Source: Nocardia neocaledoniensis
GTDB lineage: Bacteria; Actinomycetota; Actinomycetes; Mycobacteriales; Mycobacteriaceae
Assembly: GCF_003182135.1 (NCBI RefSeq)
Contig: NZ_QGTL01000004.1
Coordinates: forward strand, 248,001-312,000
Length of the DNA stretch: 64,000 nucleotides
Direction: 5' to 3'
In this document: positions 27,447 through 36,349 of the stretch, in pieces
Position numbering within the stretch: the first letter of the stretch is position 1
Layout: the number at the start of each line of letters is the position of its first letter
Notes under the pieces: generated by a model
The model's input: only the letters and a program-made list of their open reading frames with translations
The model's database searches: none
What the model was told of the DNA's origin: nothing
Made by a program: the position numbers and the translations under genes

Positions 27447-29003
27447 CTACATCCGCAGGTAGCGGGCCTGGAGTTCCGGCTCGGCGGGCAGCATGTCGAG
27501 ATCGAGCTCCCAGGCGTTGCCGGTCCACGGATCGAACAGCGGGGTGCCCGGCACCGTCGGCAGATGACGGCACGACTGGGCCAGCAGCGACAGCGGCCCG
27601 TCACCGAAGTCGACGCCACCGCTGCCGACGATCACCAGCGACAGCCCGATGAGATCACCGCGCACCATGAGCTGACCGAGCCGCACGATGTCGGCGGGCT
27701 GGTAGCCGTGCGGGAAATCGGCGGCCACCAGGATGCGGTGCTCCGACGGCGGCACGGCCTGCCCACTGTTGTAAGCGATTTCGGCGAGTTCGGCCGCGTG
27801 CGCCAGTTCGCCGACACGGGCCGCGATCTCGGTGTGGTCGCTGACCACGGGACCGGCGAGCAGCGGCGCCAGCGGAGCGGCGAGTCCGCGCAGGCCGCCG
27901 GTGAGGTCGATGAGATCGACCTTGGTCGGCTTGTCCGGTAGCGCGGCGACGAGCCGGGCCACCAGCGCGCCGACCACCCGCGAGGCGGCGGCGCTGGACT
28001 CGGTGTCGACCCACAGCGGCCGGTTCAACGGCACCGGAACGCAATACGGCACGCGCAGCGTTCCCCGGTCGAGCGCGTACAGCTCGCCGAGCCGGATGCC
28101 GTCGCTGCGTACGGCTTTGGTCGTCCACGCCGGGGCGAGCCAGGACGCGAGCGCGGCGGGCATCACGGCGTCGGCCTCGGCGATCTCGCGCGCGAGCTGG
28201 TCGCTGTCGCGCCGGTGGTCGGCATCGGCGACGGCGACCAATTCGTCGTGACGGCGCTGCGCCGCGGCCCTGGCCGCGTCGGCGGCCGGGGTGTTGCGGG
28301 TCGCCGGGTTCGAGACCGCTTCCGACATCTCCTGATCGAGCCGCTTGGTGGCGTACTCGCGCGCGGAGATCATCGCGGCGGCCGAGCGGGCGGCGTCCTC
28401 GAAGATCATCCACATCCGCTGCAGGCCGTGGTCGACCTCGAGCGGGATGCCCGGCGCGCCGACGGGCTGCTGCGCGAGCGTCTCCGTCGGCTGCGACGAC
28501 GCGGCCGGAACGCCGTGCGCGGTCGGCGCGTCCGCCAGCGCGGCGGCCGCGGGGACGCCGTGCGCGGTGAGCAGCCGCGCCGCGCCGCCGTCGTAGCCCT
28601 GCCCCAGCGCGCGCAGCTTCCAGGCGCCGCCGCGGCGGTACACCTCGAGACAGATCAGCGCGCTCTCCCCCGAGCTCGGGGCGATCACGAATTCCGCGGC
28701 GGGCGTGCCGTTCTCGGCCAGCATCGCCGTGACGGTACCGAGCACGTGACTCGCGGCGACGAACAGCAGCACGGCGTTCGCGTCCGACCTGACCTGCGAG
28801 AGCGAGAGCTCGATCGCCCCGCCTGCCAGCCGCACGCCGGGTGCGCCGGGCCGCGACGCGCACACGTGATCATGCTCGTCGCGGACCCGCAGATCCTCGC
28901 CGACCACCAGCGCGCCGAGGTCGATCGCGCCGGTGGTCTGTGCGGTGAACCGCACGGTGTCGGCGGTCAGCGCGGTGTTCTGGCCCGCCTTCAGGTGAAT
29001 CAC
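27447..29003 (-). CDS. TerD domain fused to degenerate FtsK-like domain
   Basis: A 518-residue protein from GTG 29003 (MIHLKAGQNTAL). Residues 1-160 are a TerD domain, ending in GGAWKLRALGQGYDGG. A helical segment with coiled-coil character spans about 190-290. The C-terminal 220 residues have PLWVDTESSAAASRVVGALV and later EHRILVAADFPHGY, echoing the N-terminal part of FtsK-like domains found in ter systems, but no intact Walker A or B. It is the last gene of a leftward pair. Expected to act in the TerD-dependent surface/metal-stress complex. Confidence 0.7.
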   Translation of the reverse strand: MIHLKAGQNTALTADTVRFTAQTTGAIDLGALVVGEDLRVRDEHDHVCASRPGAPGVRLAGGAIELSLSQVRSDANAVLLFVAASHVLGTVTAMLAENGTPAAEFVIAPSSGESALICLEVYRRGGAWKLRALGQGYDGGAARLLTAHGVPAAAALADAPTAHGVPAASSQPTETLAQQPVGAPGIPLEVDHGLQRMWMIFEDAARSAAAMISAREYATKRLDQEMSEAVSNPATRNTPAADAARAAAQRRHDELVAVADADHRRDSDQLAREIAEADAVMPAALASWLAPAWTTKAVRSDGIRLGELYALDRGTLRVPYCVPVPLNRPLWVDTESSAAASRVVGALVARLVAALPDKPTKVDLIDLTGGLRGLAAPLAPLLAGPVVSDHTEIAARVGELAHAAELAEIAYNSGQAVPPSEHRILVAADFPHGYQPADIVRLGQLMVRGDLIGLSLVIVGSGGVDFGDGPLSLLAQSCRHLPTVPGTPLFDPWTGNAWELDLDMLPAEPELQARYLRM

Positions 29004-29031
29004 GTCGTATGCCCTGCTCTGTTGGTGCGGT

Positions 29032-30393
29032 CTAGTTCCCGCCGAGGAACCGGCCCAGCTGGGGCACGGCCTCACCGGGATGCTTGGCCTGGAAACCCTC
29101 GCCCAGCGCCTGCATCTTCCAGTCCGCGCCGACCCGGTACACCTTGGCCATGGCCATCGCGGTGAACGGCATGCCGCCGGCGAGGGTGTAGCGGGCGAGT
29201 TCGCCGTTGTTGCTGCCGTCGATCAGGCGGCAGAAGGCGTTCTGCACCTGCTCGAACGTGTGCCCCTTGTAGGAGGTGACGATGAACAGCAGCGAGTTGA
29301 TGTGCGCGGGGATCCTGGTGAGGTCGACCAGGATCATCTCGTCATCGCCGTCGCCCTCACCGGTGAGGTTGTCACCCTGGTGCCGCACCGAGCCGTCCTT
29401 GGAGGACAGCTGGCCGTAATAGGCCACATCGACCAGGTTGTTGTCGGCGAACAGGCAGACCGACGCGTCCAGGTCGATGTCGACCGTGCGGTTGCCGAAC
29501 ATGCCGCGCGTGCGCACCGGGTCCCAGCCGAGACCCATCTTCACGAAGGTCAGCGCGACACCACCCTCCTTGCGGAGCGTGACGCGCTGCCCCTTCTGCA
29601 GGCTGACCGGGCGATCCTTGCTCAGGCTCACCTCTCCGGTCGGCTGCGGCGGCGCCTGCTGCGGCTGGCCGGGCGGCGGGTAGCCCTGACCGGGCGGCGG
29701 CGGGTAGCCACCGGCGGGCGGCTGCTGCGCGGGCGCGGGCGGCGGCGGGTAGCCGCCACCGGGCGGCGCGTAGGCGGGCGCGGCCTGCTGCGGGTAGCTC
29801 GGCGCGGCCTGCGCGGGGTAGGCGGGCGGCGGCGGGGGCGGAGCCTGCTGCGGCGCGGCCTGCTGCGGCGCGGCGGCCGGGGCCGGCGAATCATCCACCT
29901 GCACACCGTGATCGGTGACCAGCGCGGCGAAGCCGCCCGCGTAGCCCTGACCGACGGCGCGCACCTTCCAGCCGCCCTGGCGGCGGTAGAGCTCGAGCGC
30001 GATCACGATCGACTCGCTGTTGAGGCCCTCGATGCGGTACTCGAACAGCTGATTGCCCGCCGCGTCGGAGACGATCGCGGTGGGCGGGGCGAAGCGGCCG
30101 AAGTTGCTGTTCGCGTCGTCGAGGGTGATCACCGCGCGGATCTGGTCGATCTCGGCGGGCACCGCGGGCAGCGAAACGGCAAGGGAGGCCGCTTGACCCG
30201 CCGGGCCGGGGCGCAGATCGACGCCGGGCCCACTCGGCTGGTTGTAGAAGACGAAGTCGGCATCCGTGCGGACCTTGCCCTGCTCGGTCACCAATAGTGC
30301 GGACAGATCGGCAGGGGCGGTGAGCTGGAGCGAGATCACCACGTCACTGACGGCCAGTGGACCGTTCTGGCCCTTGGCGAGTGTTGCAGACAA
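29032..30393 (-). CDS. Double TerD domain protein with Pro-rich linker
   Basis: A 453-residue protein with two TerD domains. The first (1-165) is degenerate in its calcium sites. Residues 170-250 form a Pro/Gln/Tyr-rich linker. The second domain (from about 255) keeps the acidic loops DIDLDASVCLF and DNLTGEGDGDDE that bind Ca. The start is a rare TTG at 30393, supported by GAAGGG upstream and by alignment of SATLAKGQNG with TerD starts. It diverges from the AIM24 genes across a 168-base promoter region. TerD proteins oligomerise and are tied to tellurite, phage and oxidative stress resistance. Confidence 0.85.
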   Translation of the reverse strand: MSATLAKGQNGPLAVSDVVISLQLTAPADLSALLVTEQGKVRTDADFVFYNQPSGPGVDLRPGPAGQAASLAVSLPAVPAEIDQIRAVITLDDANSNFGRFAPPTAIVSDAAGNQLFEYRIEGLNSESIVIALELYRRQGGWKVRAVGQGYAGGFAALVTDHGVQVDDSPAPAAAPQQAAPQQAPPPPPPAYPAQAAPSYPQQAAPAYAPPGGGYPPPPAPAQQPPAGGYPPPPGQGYPPPGQPQQAPPQPTGEVSLSKDRPVSLQKGQRVTLRKEGGVALTFVKMGLGWDPVRTRGMFGNRTVDIDLDASVCLFADNNLVDVAYYGQLSSKDGSVRHQGDNLTGEGDGDDEMILVDLTRIPAHINSLLFIVTSYKGHTFEQVQNAFCRLIDGSNNGELARYTLAGGMPFTAMAMAKVYRVGADWKMQALGEGFQAKHPGEAVPQLGRFLGGN

Positions 30394-30561
30394 GTTCGAC
30401 CCTTCGCTTGTCGGTGCGGTCGTCTGCCACTCTACGAGAAAGCGGCGACGAGCGTCCGCGCTCCGCGGGCGGCGCGTGTACCCGATCGATCCGCTAGGGT
30501 GACGCGCAGTTAGGTATCGGGCATTTCACCCGCCTGTGCAGAGGGGACACCAGGGCCGATC

Positions 30562-31185
30562 ATGGCGCAGCTGTTCGAACAATCGAAGAAGGTGATCGAG
30601 GCCCATCTCGCGGGGACAAGCATCCGCGCGATCTCCGGCTCGATGGTCGCCTACGAAGGCAATGTGCAGTTCAAGTCGGCCGGCTTCGGTGGCGGCGAGG
30701 GCGTGCTGTCCGGGCTCAAGCGCCGCGCCACCGGCGAGAAGCTCTCGCTGATGGAGTGCACCGGCAACGGGCGGGTGTTCTTCGCCGTGAACGGCCAGAA
30801 CGTCACCGTGGTCGACCTGAACAACGAGACGTTGCAGGTCGAGTCGCAGCAACTGCTCGCCTTCGCCGGGAATCTGCGCACCGATGTGCGGTTCGCCGGG
30901 GTCGGCGGCATGTCGGCGGGCAACGGCCTGTTCACCACCACGGTGTCCGGGCAGGGCCAGGTGGCGCTGCTGTCGGCCGGCGGTCCGCTGATCCATCTCG
31001 AGGTCTCGCCGCAGTTCCCGCTGATCGTGGACCCGGACGCGTTCGTCGCGGCCCGTGGCAACCTCAACCAGTCCTTCGTCACCGATGTCTCCTGGCGCAC
31101 GATGGTCGGCCAGGACGCGGGCGAGGCGTTCTCACTGCGGTGGGACGGCCAGGGTGTCGTGCTGATCCAGCCGGCGGAACGGTAG
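30562..31185 (+). CDS. AIM24 family protein (copy 1 of 3)
   Basis: A 207-residue protein of the AIM24 (formerly TIGR00266/DUF124) beta-roll family. The fold shows as alternating hydrophobics with Gly turns, for example GNVQFKSAGFGGGEGVL, GNGRVFFAVNGQNV and the family-type ending GQGVVLIQPAER. No active site is known in the family. It opens a rightward three-gene operon, all of one family, divergent from the TerD pair. Only 9 bases separate it from copy 2. Confidence 0.85.
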   Translation: MAQLFEQSKKVIEAHLAGTSIRAISGSMVAYEGNVQFKSAGFGGGEGVLSGLKRRATGEKLSLMECTGNGRVFFAVNGQNVTVVDLNNETLQVESQQLLAFAGNLRTDVRFAGVGGMSAGNGLFTTTVSGQGQVALLSAGGPLIHLEVSPQFPLIVDPDAFVAARGNLNQSFVTDVSWRTMVGQDAGEAFSLRWDGQGVVLIQPAER

Positions 31186-31194
31186 GGGACGGCG

Positions 31195-31899
31195 ATGTTC
31201 GAGAAGGTCAACAGCAAGGTCGTCAAGGTCGACGTCGGCCAGGCGGGCGGCGTCGTCGCCAGGACCGGCGCGATGCTCTTCTATCAGGGTCAGGTCGGTT
31301 TCGCGCCGCACCAGATCCCCGGCGCCGGGCCCGGCATGGGCGGCGGCGGACTGATGCGCATGGCGGGCGCGATGATGGCGGGCGAGCACGAGCGCACCAT
31401 GCTGGCGCGCGGAAACGGCACCGTCCATTACGGATTCGCCGGGCTCGAGGTGCACGTGGTGCAGATGCAGCCGGGCGCGGTGTTGCGCGTCGAGGCGTCT
31501 CGGCTGCTCGCCAACACCGCGGGCCTGCAGGCCTCGGTGGTCTCGGTGGCGAGTTCCGGTGGCGGCGGCGGTGGCGGCGGCGGCGGTCTGATGGGCGCGC
31601 TGCGCGGCGCGGCCGCCGGTGTCGTGACCGGGCAGGGCATGTTCACCACGCAGCTCAGCGGCCAGGGCGCCGCGGTGCTGCTCGCGCACGGCGGATTCCT
31701 GGAACTGCAAGTGGGCGGACCGAATCCGGTGGTGGTCGACCCGCAGGCGTTCGTCGCCGCGTACGGCAATGTGCAGACCGAGCTCAAGTCGGCCATGGGC
31801 TGGCGCGACGCCGTCGGCCGCGGTGCGGGCGAGGCGATGCAGCTGCATTGCCACGGACAGGGTGTCGTGTACGTGCAGGCCTCCGAAGAGAAGTTGTGA
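31195..31899 (+). CDS. AIM24 family protein (copy 2 of 3)
   Basis: A 234-residue AIM24 paralogue. It has a longer Gly/Met-rich loop (PGAGPGMGGGGLMRMAGAMMAG near residue 45) and a run of nine Gly near residue 121, then the usual ending GQGVVYVQASEE. Copy 3 starts 5 bases after its stop codon. Probably part of one complex with the other two copies, by analogy with multi-copy AIM24 clusters; no biochemical role is established. Confidence 0.85.
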   Translation: MFEKVNSKVVKVDVGQAGGVVARTGAMLFYQGQVGFAPHQIPGAGPGMGGGGLMRMAGAMMAGEHERTMLARGNGTVHYGFAGLEVHVVQMQPGAVLRVEASRLLANTAGLQASVVSVASSGGGGGGGGGGLMGALRGAAAGVVTGQGMFTTQLSGQGAAVLLAHGGFLELQVGGPNPVVVDPQAFVAAYGNVQTELKSAMGWRDAVGRGAGEAMQLHCHGQGVVYVQASEEKL

Positions 31900-31903
31900 G
31901 CCG

Positions 31904-32668
31904 ATGACCCAGATCCATTCGCCGATGACTCTCGGTGCCAGCGACAACATCCCGGGCAACAGCTACGCCTACTGCATCGACCTGACCGCACCGTGGTTCA
32001 TGCGCAAGGGCGCGATGATCGCCTACTACGGGCAGATCCAGTTCCAGATGCTCACCCACGGCCTGCAGGGCAACCTCATGCACATGGTGAGCAGCCAGTT
32101 CTCCGCGCCGCTGTTCGCCGGCGACTACGTGGTGGCCGAGGGCCACGGCAAGCTGATCATCGGCGACCGTGGCTACGACATCAATTCCTATGATCTCGAG
32201 GACGGCAACCTCACCATCCGCGGCGCCAACCTGCTCGCCTTCGAGCCGGGCCTGGCGCTCAAGCAGTCGATCGTGCCCGGCTTCCTCACCCTGATCGGCA
32301 CCGGCAAGTTCCTCGCCTCGTCCAACGGGCCGGTGATGTTCGCCGAGCCGCCGCTGCGCGTCGATCCCGAGGCACTGGTCGGCTGGGCCGACTGCCCCTC
32401 CCCCAGCCATCACTACGACCAGGGCTGGATCGGCAGCTTCCTGGCGGCGGGCGCGGCCAGGATGGGCGCGAACTCGGGTGAGGAGCGCCAGTTCGACTTC
32501 ACCGGCGCGGGCACCGTGCTCATCCAGTCCTCGGAAAAGGTCATGAGCGACAACGCCCTGGTCCGCACCATCGAGGGCCAGCTCCAGAGCGGGATCACCG
32601 TGGGCGGGCTGCAGCGCATCCAAGGTGTGGTGGCCCAGCAGCTGGCGGGCCAGCAGCAGCATTACTGA
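31904..32668 (+). CDS. AIM24 family protein (copy 3 of 3)
   Basis: A 254-residue AIM24 paralogue with ATG at 31904, 4 bases after the copy 2 stop. It has AMIAYYGQIQFQML, KLIIGDRGYDINSY and the C-terminal GAGTVLIQSSEKV. It is followed by a strong terminator, so the operon ends here. Confidence 0.85.
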   Translation: MTQIHSPMTLGASDNIPGNSYAYCIDLTAPWFMRKGAMIAYYGQIQFQMLTHGLQGNLMHMVSSQFSAPLFAGDYVVAEGHGKLIIGDRGYDINSYDLEDGNLTIRGANLLAFEPGLALKQSIVPGFLTLIGTGKFLASSNGPVMFAEPPLRVDPEALVGWADCPSPSHHYDQGWIGSFLAAGAARMGANSGEERQFDFTGAGTVLIQSSEKVMSDNALVRTIEGQLQSGITVGGLQRIQGVVAQQLAGQQQHY

Positions 32669-32669
32669 G

Positions 32670-32710
32670 CCGACAGGGGCCGCACCCTTCGCGGGGCCGG
32701 CCCCTGTCGG
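32670..32710. terminator. Bidirectional terminator between AIM24 operon and HAD gene
   Basis: A perfect 13-bp stem, CCGACAGGGGCCG paired with CGGCCCCTGTCGG, with a 15-base loop. It begins on the base after the AIM24 copy 3 stop and ends 2 bases before the stop of the convergent HAD gene. No U-run follows. Confidence 0.75.
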
Positions 32711-32711
32711 A

Positions 32712-33551
32712 CTACGCCGACGCGGTGACGGGCCGCGCCGCCGCGGCATGGAACCACTCGAGGATCTCCTCGCCCGCCAGGATGCCCGCGGCCGTGGTGA
32801 CGGTGAGGTTCGGCGCGGTGAAGGCGAGTTCTTCGAGTTCACCGTGGCGCGGGCGGACGGCGGTGTCGGCGGCGCGCAGCATCTCGGCGTCCAGCGCCCC
32901 GTCACCGGCCGCGAAAGTGCCCGCACCCGTGGCCAATTCACCCGCTTCGAGCAGACGGGCACGGACCTCGGCGACGGCGATGCTCTTGCACACCGCGTCG
33001 GGCATCGCGTAGATCTTGCGGCCCTGCTGGGAAGCCGACCAACCGTTGGCCCGGCACCACGCGTCCCACTCGGCCAGGAAACCGGTGGGCACCGCCTCGG
33101 GGCGCACCACCAGGTAGCAGAACAGCTCGTCGGCCTCGCGGTACTTCGTCACCCAGGACTCGTCGATCCGCGCGCGCAATTCGGCGCCGACCTCGGCGAG
33201 CGTCGCGCCGCTCGCGCGCACCTGCGCGTCGATCCCCGCCCGCCACAGCGGATCGGCGACACCGTCGACCAGGATGTTGCCGCCGTTGCTGGTGATCGCG
33301 TAGCGCCAGGGCGCGCCGGGCAGCGCGATCCGCTGGAACTGCTCGATCGTGCGGGTGGTCGTCGGGACCACCGCCGCGGCCTCCGTGAGCGCCCGCAGGC
33401 GTTCGACGGCGGTCACGGTCATGTACGACAGCGGCTCGCCCTCGTAGTGTTCGACGCACACCTTCGCCACCGCCTCCGCGCCGCCGAAGGCATTGCGGGA
33501 GTAGATCATCGTGCGGTCGAGGTCGGTCGCGACGAGCGCCGTCGGGGTCAC
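32712..33551 (-). CDS. HAD-superfamily hydrolase of the ter cluster
   Basis: A 279-residue phosphatase-like protein. The HAD nucleophile motif DLDRT is at residues 10-14, a later Lys in AVCKSIAV and the acidic pair GDGALDAEML complete the usual motif set. It is the last gene of a leftward operon; its GTG start overlaps the stop of the fused phosphoribosyltransferase by 4 bases (GTGA). In ter systems a HAD enzyme of this type is proposed to act on the product of the PRTases. Substrate unknown. Confidence 0.85.
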   Translation of the reverse strand: MTPTALVATDLDRTMIYSRNAFGGAEAVAKVCVEHYEGEPLSYMTVTAVERLRALTEAAAVVPTTTRTIEQFQRIALPGAPWRYAITSNGGNILVDGVADPLWRAGIDAQVRASGATLAEVGAELRARIDESWVTKYREADELFCYLVVRPEAVPTGFLAEWDAWCRANGWSASQQGRKIYAMPDAVCKSIAVAEVRARLLEAGELATGAGTFAAGDGALDAEMLRAADTAVRPRHGELEELAFTAPNLTVTTAAGILAGEEILEWFHAAAARPVTASA

Positions 33552-36349
33552 TGGTCCAGCTCCTTGATCAGCCCCATGCAGGAGTACGCGAGATCGGGTA
33601 CCACCTCCACTGGCACATTCCTGGCGGCGGCGAGCAGCCGGATGTGTGCGTGTTCGGGGGCGTCGGCTTCACGCACCAGCACCCGCCACGGTACGCGGCG
33701 CAGCAGCACACGCGTCGTCTCACCCACGCCGGGCTTGACGAAATTGACTGTGGTGACGCCGTATTCGGCCTTCACCCGTTCGACCGAAGCCCAGCCGGAC
33801 CAGTTCGGCGTGCGATCGGAGGCCTGGATCTCGGCGACCGCGGCGGGGACCCGGTCACGCACCTTCTCGAAGGCGGCGGTGACCGTGTCGAGCAGCTGGT
33901 TCGAGACGTCCTCGCCGGCCAGTTCGCGATAGAACTTCGCGCCGTGGAAGTCGCCGGGCCCGATCAGGGTGTCGTTGAGCACGGTGCGCGAAACCAGCCC
34001 GGACACCGTGGAATTCAGGCAGGCCGAGGCGATGAGGAAGTCGTCACGAGTGCCGTAGGTGCGCACGCAGTTGGCGGGATCGGCGAGGACGACGAGCTCG
34101 TCGTTGAAACGCGCCCCACCCGCCGCGTGGTAGGCGTCGAGCGCGGCGGTGAGTTCGTGGGTGATCGCGCCCTTGCCGGTCCACCCGTCCACGAACACGA
34201 TCTTCGCCGGATCATGGTGGTGCGCCAGATAATCCAGCGCCACCGCGTCGATCCCCCGGTCGCGCACGATCGACACCGCGTAGTGCGGCACGGTCAGCGG
34301 CGGCCTGCCGACACCACTGGCCAACCAGCGCCGCATCAGCACGCCGACCGGCGTTCCCGCCCTGGCCAGCGACACCAGCACCACGTCCTCGCCGCGCTCG
34401 GCCACCACCAGCTCGGCCACGGTCGCCACCGCGAGCGCCAGCCGCTCGGCGCTCTCGGCGAGCACCCGATCGAACAACTCGCGGTAATGCGCGTCGGGCT
34501 GGTACTCCACCGGCAGCGACTCGGCGTAGTGCGCGACCCCGGCCTGGATCCGCCGCTCGCGTTCGGCCACATCGGCCTCGAGATCGGCGTGGGAGAGATC
34601 CTTCAGCAACCACGAGACATCTTCGGCCGCATAGGAACCGAATTCGGGGCCGTGCAGCGGGTCGGGCAATGCCGCCGCGTCGACACCGCTCGGCGCCGAC
34701 ACGCTCGTCGCCCCGTTCGTCTGAGCACCTGACGGCCGCGACCGCCCGGCCGAGTCCGGAGCACCGCTGTCGTCGGGCGCCATGGTTGACGTGGCACGCT
34801 CTGCGGCCGATTCCGCATCGGTGGGCGGCGGGGAGCTGATCACAGTGGTCGGCGCCGAGACGTGGCCTGTCCGCTCGGCGACAGCAGCCGAACAACTCGG
34901 CGCGCCAACGGGGCTCGATCCGGAGCCTGCGGTCGTCCCGGCAGCCTGAACCGGGCTCGCGGCGCGATCGGTGCGCAGCGCACGGGGGTCGGCGCCCGGC
35001 ACGACAGCGGCGGGCACATCCGCGCCCACGGCCGTGCGCCCATCCGCCGGCCCACCGTCGGCCGACAGCGCCGTGCTCGTGGAGCGGGCCGCGTGCAGCG
35101 CGCGGGGGTCGGCACCTGGTACGACCGCGGCCAGGACATCGGCGCCTGCCGCCGTCAGCACATCCACCAGTCCACCCGTGGCGACGAGTTCCGTTGTGTC
35201 GGCGGGTGGGTCGAGGACGATCAGCAGGACCGGGGCGGCCTCGCCGTCGGTCCACTGGGCGTTGTAGAGGTAGCGGTCGGCGGTCGGGTCCGGCTCGGGC
35301 GCGGTGAAGCGGAAGCCCCTGCGCAGGGGGTAGCCGGGTTCGTCCAGGACGTAGGCCGGTGAACGCGTTGTGGTCTGGAAGCGGGCGGGAGTCCCCGAAT
35401 CCGCGAGTGCGGCAGCCATCCGCACCGGCAGGTACATCAGTTCCTCGTGGCCGAGAACGATGACGGGACGGCCCGCGAATTCCGCGTCGAGCACCGACTG
35501 CACCTCGCCGGTGGCCACTTTCAACGCGATGTCGAAGTTCGCCGCGTCCGCGCCGAGGATGCCGTGCCTGCCGCCTTCGGGAACATCGCTCGGCCACGAC
35601 AATTCGAGCTTGCGGAACGAACCTCGCTGCGCTGCGACCGGATTGAGCTCGGGGTCGGGCAACGCGGTGACCTTCTCGATCAACCCGGCCGGCAGATCGA
35701 CACGCCCCGTGGCCAGGCAGACGGTGTCGATCCGCGCCCCGAGCTCGGCGGCGAACGCCTCGAACTTGGCGCGATCGGCGGCGGTCCGCATGTCGACCAG
35801 CGAGGCCAGCACATAGTGCGAGCGCGGCGCGAACTCGTGCAGGGCGCGCACGGCGTCGATCGCGGTGTCGCCGGTGGAGATCTCGTCGTCGACCAGCACC
35901 AGGGGCAGGTCGTTGGCGAAGATGCCTGCCGGCGCCGGTTGCAGCAGGTGCGAGGTGGCATGCGAATGCCCCTCCTCGAAACCGGCCAGCGTGCTGGCGC
36001 GCGGTTCGTGCCTGCGGGTGGAGTGCAGATAGCACGCCGCGTCGAGGCGCGCGGCCACACAGTGACCCAGACCCGTTGCCGTCTCGGCGAATCCGAGCAC
36101 GACGGCATCGCGGTCACCGAGTTTGTCGCGGACGAGATCGCCCAGCTGATCGCCCGCGCCGATCACCACGCGCGGATCGGTGGGCAGATGTTTGCCGAGC
36201 ACCGTCGACACCAGCAGGTGCGCGCGGCGGGGGTTGCGGCGCAGGCCGGGCTGGACCAGCTCGTCGATGGTGAACTCGGCGAACGACTCCCCGTGATGCA
36301 GCTCGATCCCCAGATGCTCTGTCGCCCAGGGCTTCTCGATCACGTTCAT
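33548..36349 (-). CDS. Fused PRTase_2-TRSP and PRTase_1-PELOTA protein
   Basis: A 933-residue protein. N-terminal half: a phosphoribosyltransferase with the PRPP loop VLVDDEISTGDTA (about 151-163), then a TRSP domain with the literal TRSP tetrad at 328-331. Residues 410-555 are a low-complexity linker holding an internal repeat. C-terminal half: a second PRTase with VDGWTGKGAITHEL (substrate loop) and a PELOTA-like RNA-binding end (VPWRVLVREADAPEHAHIRLL). The second half is the family often annotated cysteine protease StiP. These two parts are usually separate genes in ter clusters. Predicted role: making a nucleoside-like metabolite. It overlaps both neighbours by 4 bases. Confidence 0.85.
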   Translation of the reverse strand: MNVIEKPWATEHLGIELHHGESFAEFTIDELVQPGLRRNPRRAHLLVSTVLGKHLPTDPRVVIGAGDQLGDLVRDKLGDRDAVVLGFAETATGLGHCVAARLDAACYLHSTRRHEPRASTLAGFEEGHSHATSHLLQPAPAGIFANDLPLVLVDDEISTGDTAIDAVRALHEFAPRSHYVLASLVDMRTAADRAKFEAFAAELGARIDTVCLATGRVDLPAGLIEKVTALPDPELNPVAAQRGSFRKLELSWPSDVPEGGRHGILGADAANFDIALKVATGEVQSVLDAEFAGRPVIVLGHEELMYLPVRMAAALADSGTPARFQTTTRSPAYVLDEPGYPLRRGFRFTAPEPDPTADRYLYNAQWTDGEAAPVLLIVLDPPADTTELVATGGLVDVLTAAGADVLAAVVPGADPRALHAARSTSTALSADGGPADGRTAVGADVPAAVVPGADPRALRTDRAASPVQAAGTTAGSGSSPVGAPSCSAAVAERTGHVSAPTTVISSPPPTDAESAAERATSTMAPDDSGAPDSAGRSRPSGAQTNGATSVSAPSGVDAAALPDPLHGPEFGSYAAEDVSWLLKDLSHADLEADVAERERRIQAGVAHYAESLPVEYQPDAHYRELFDRVLAESAERLALAVATVAELVVAERGEDVVLVSLARAGTPVGVLMRRWLASGVGRPPLTVPHYAVSIVRDRGIDAVALDYLAHHHDPAKIVFVDGWTGKGAITHELTAALDAYHAAGGARFNDELVVLADPANCVRTYGTRDDFLIASACLNSTVSGLVSRTVLNDTLIGPGDFHGAKFYRELAGEDVSNQLLDTVTAAFEKVRDRVPAAVAEIQASDRTPNWSGWASVERVKAEYGVTTVNFVKPGVGETTRVLLRRVPWRVLVREADAPEHAHIRLLAAARNVPVEVVPDLAYSCMGLIKELDQ

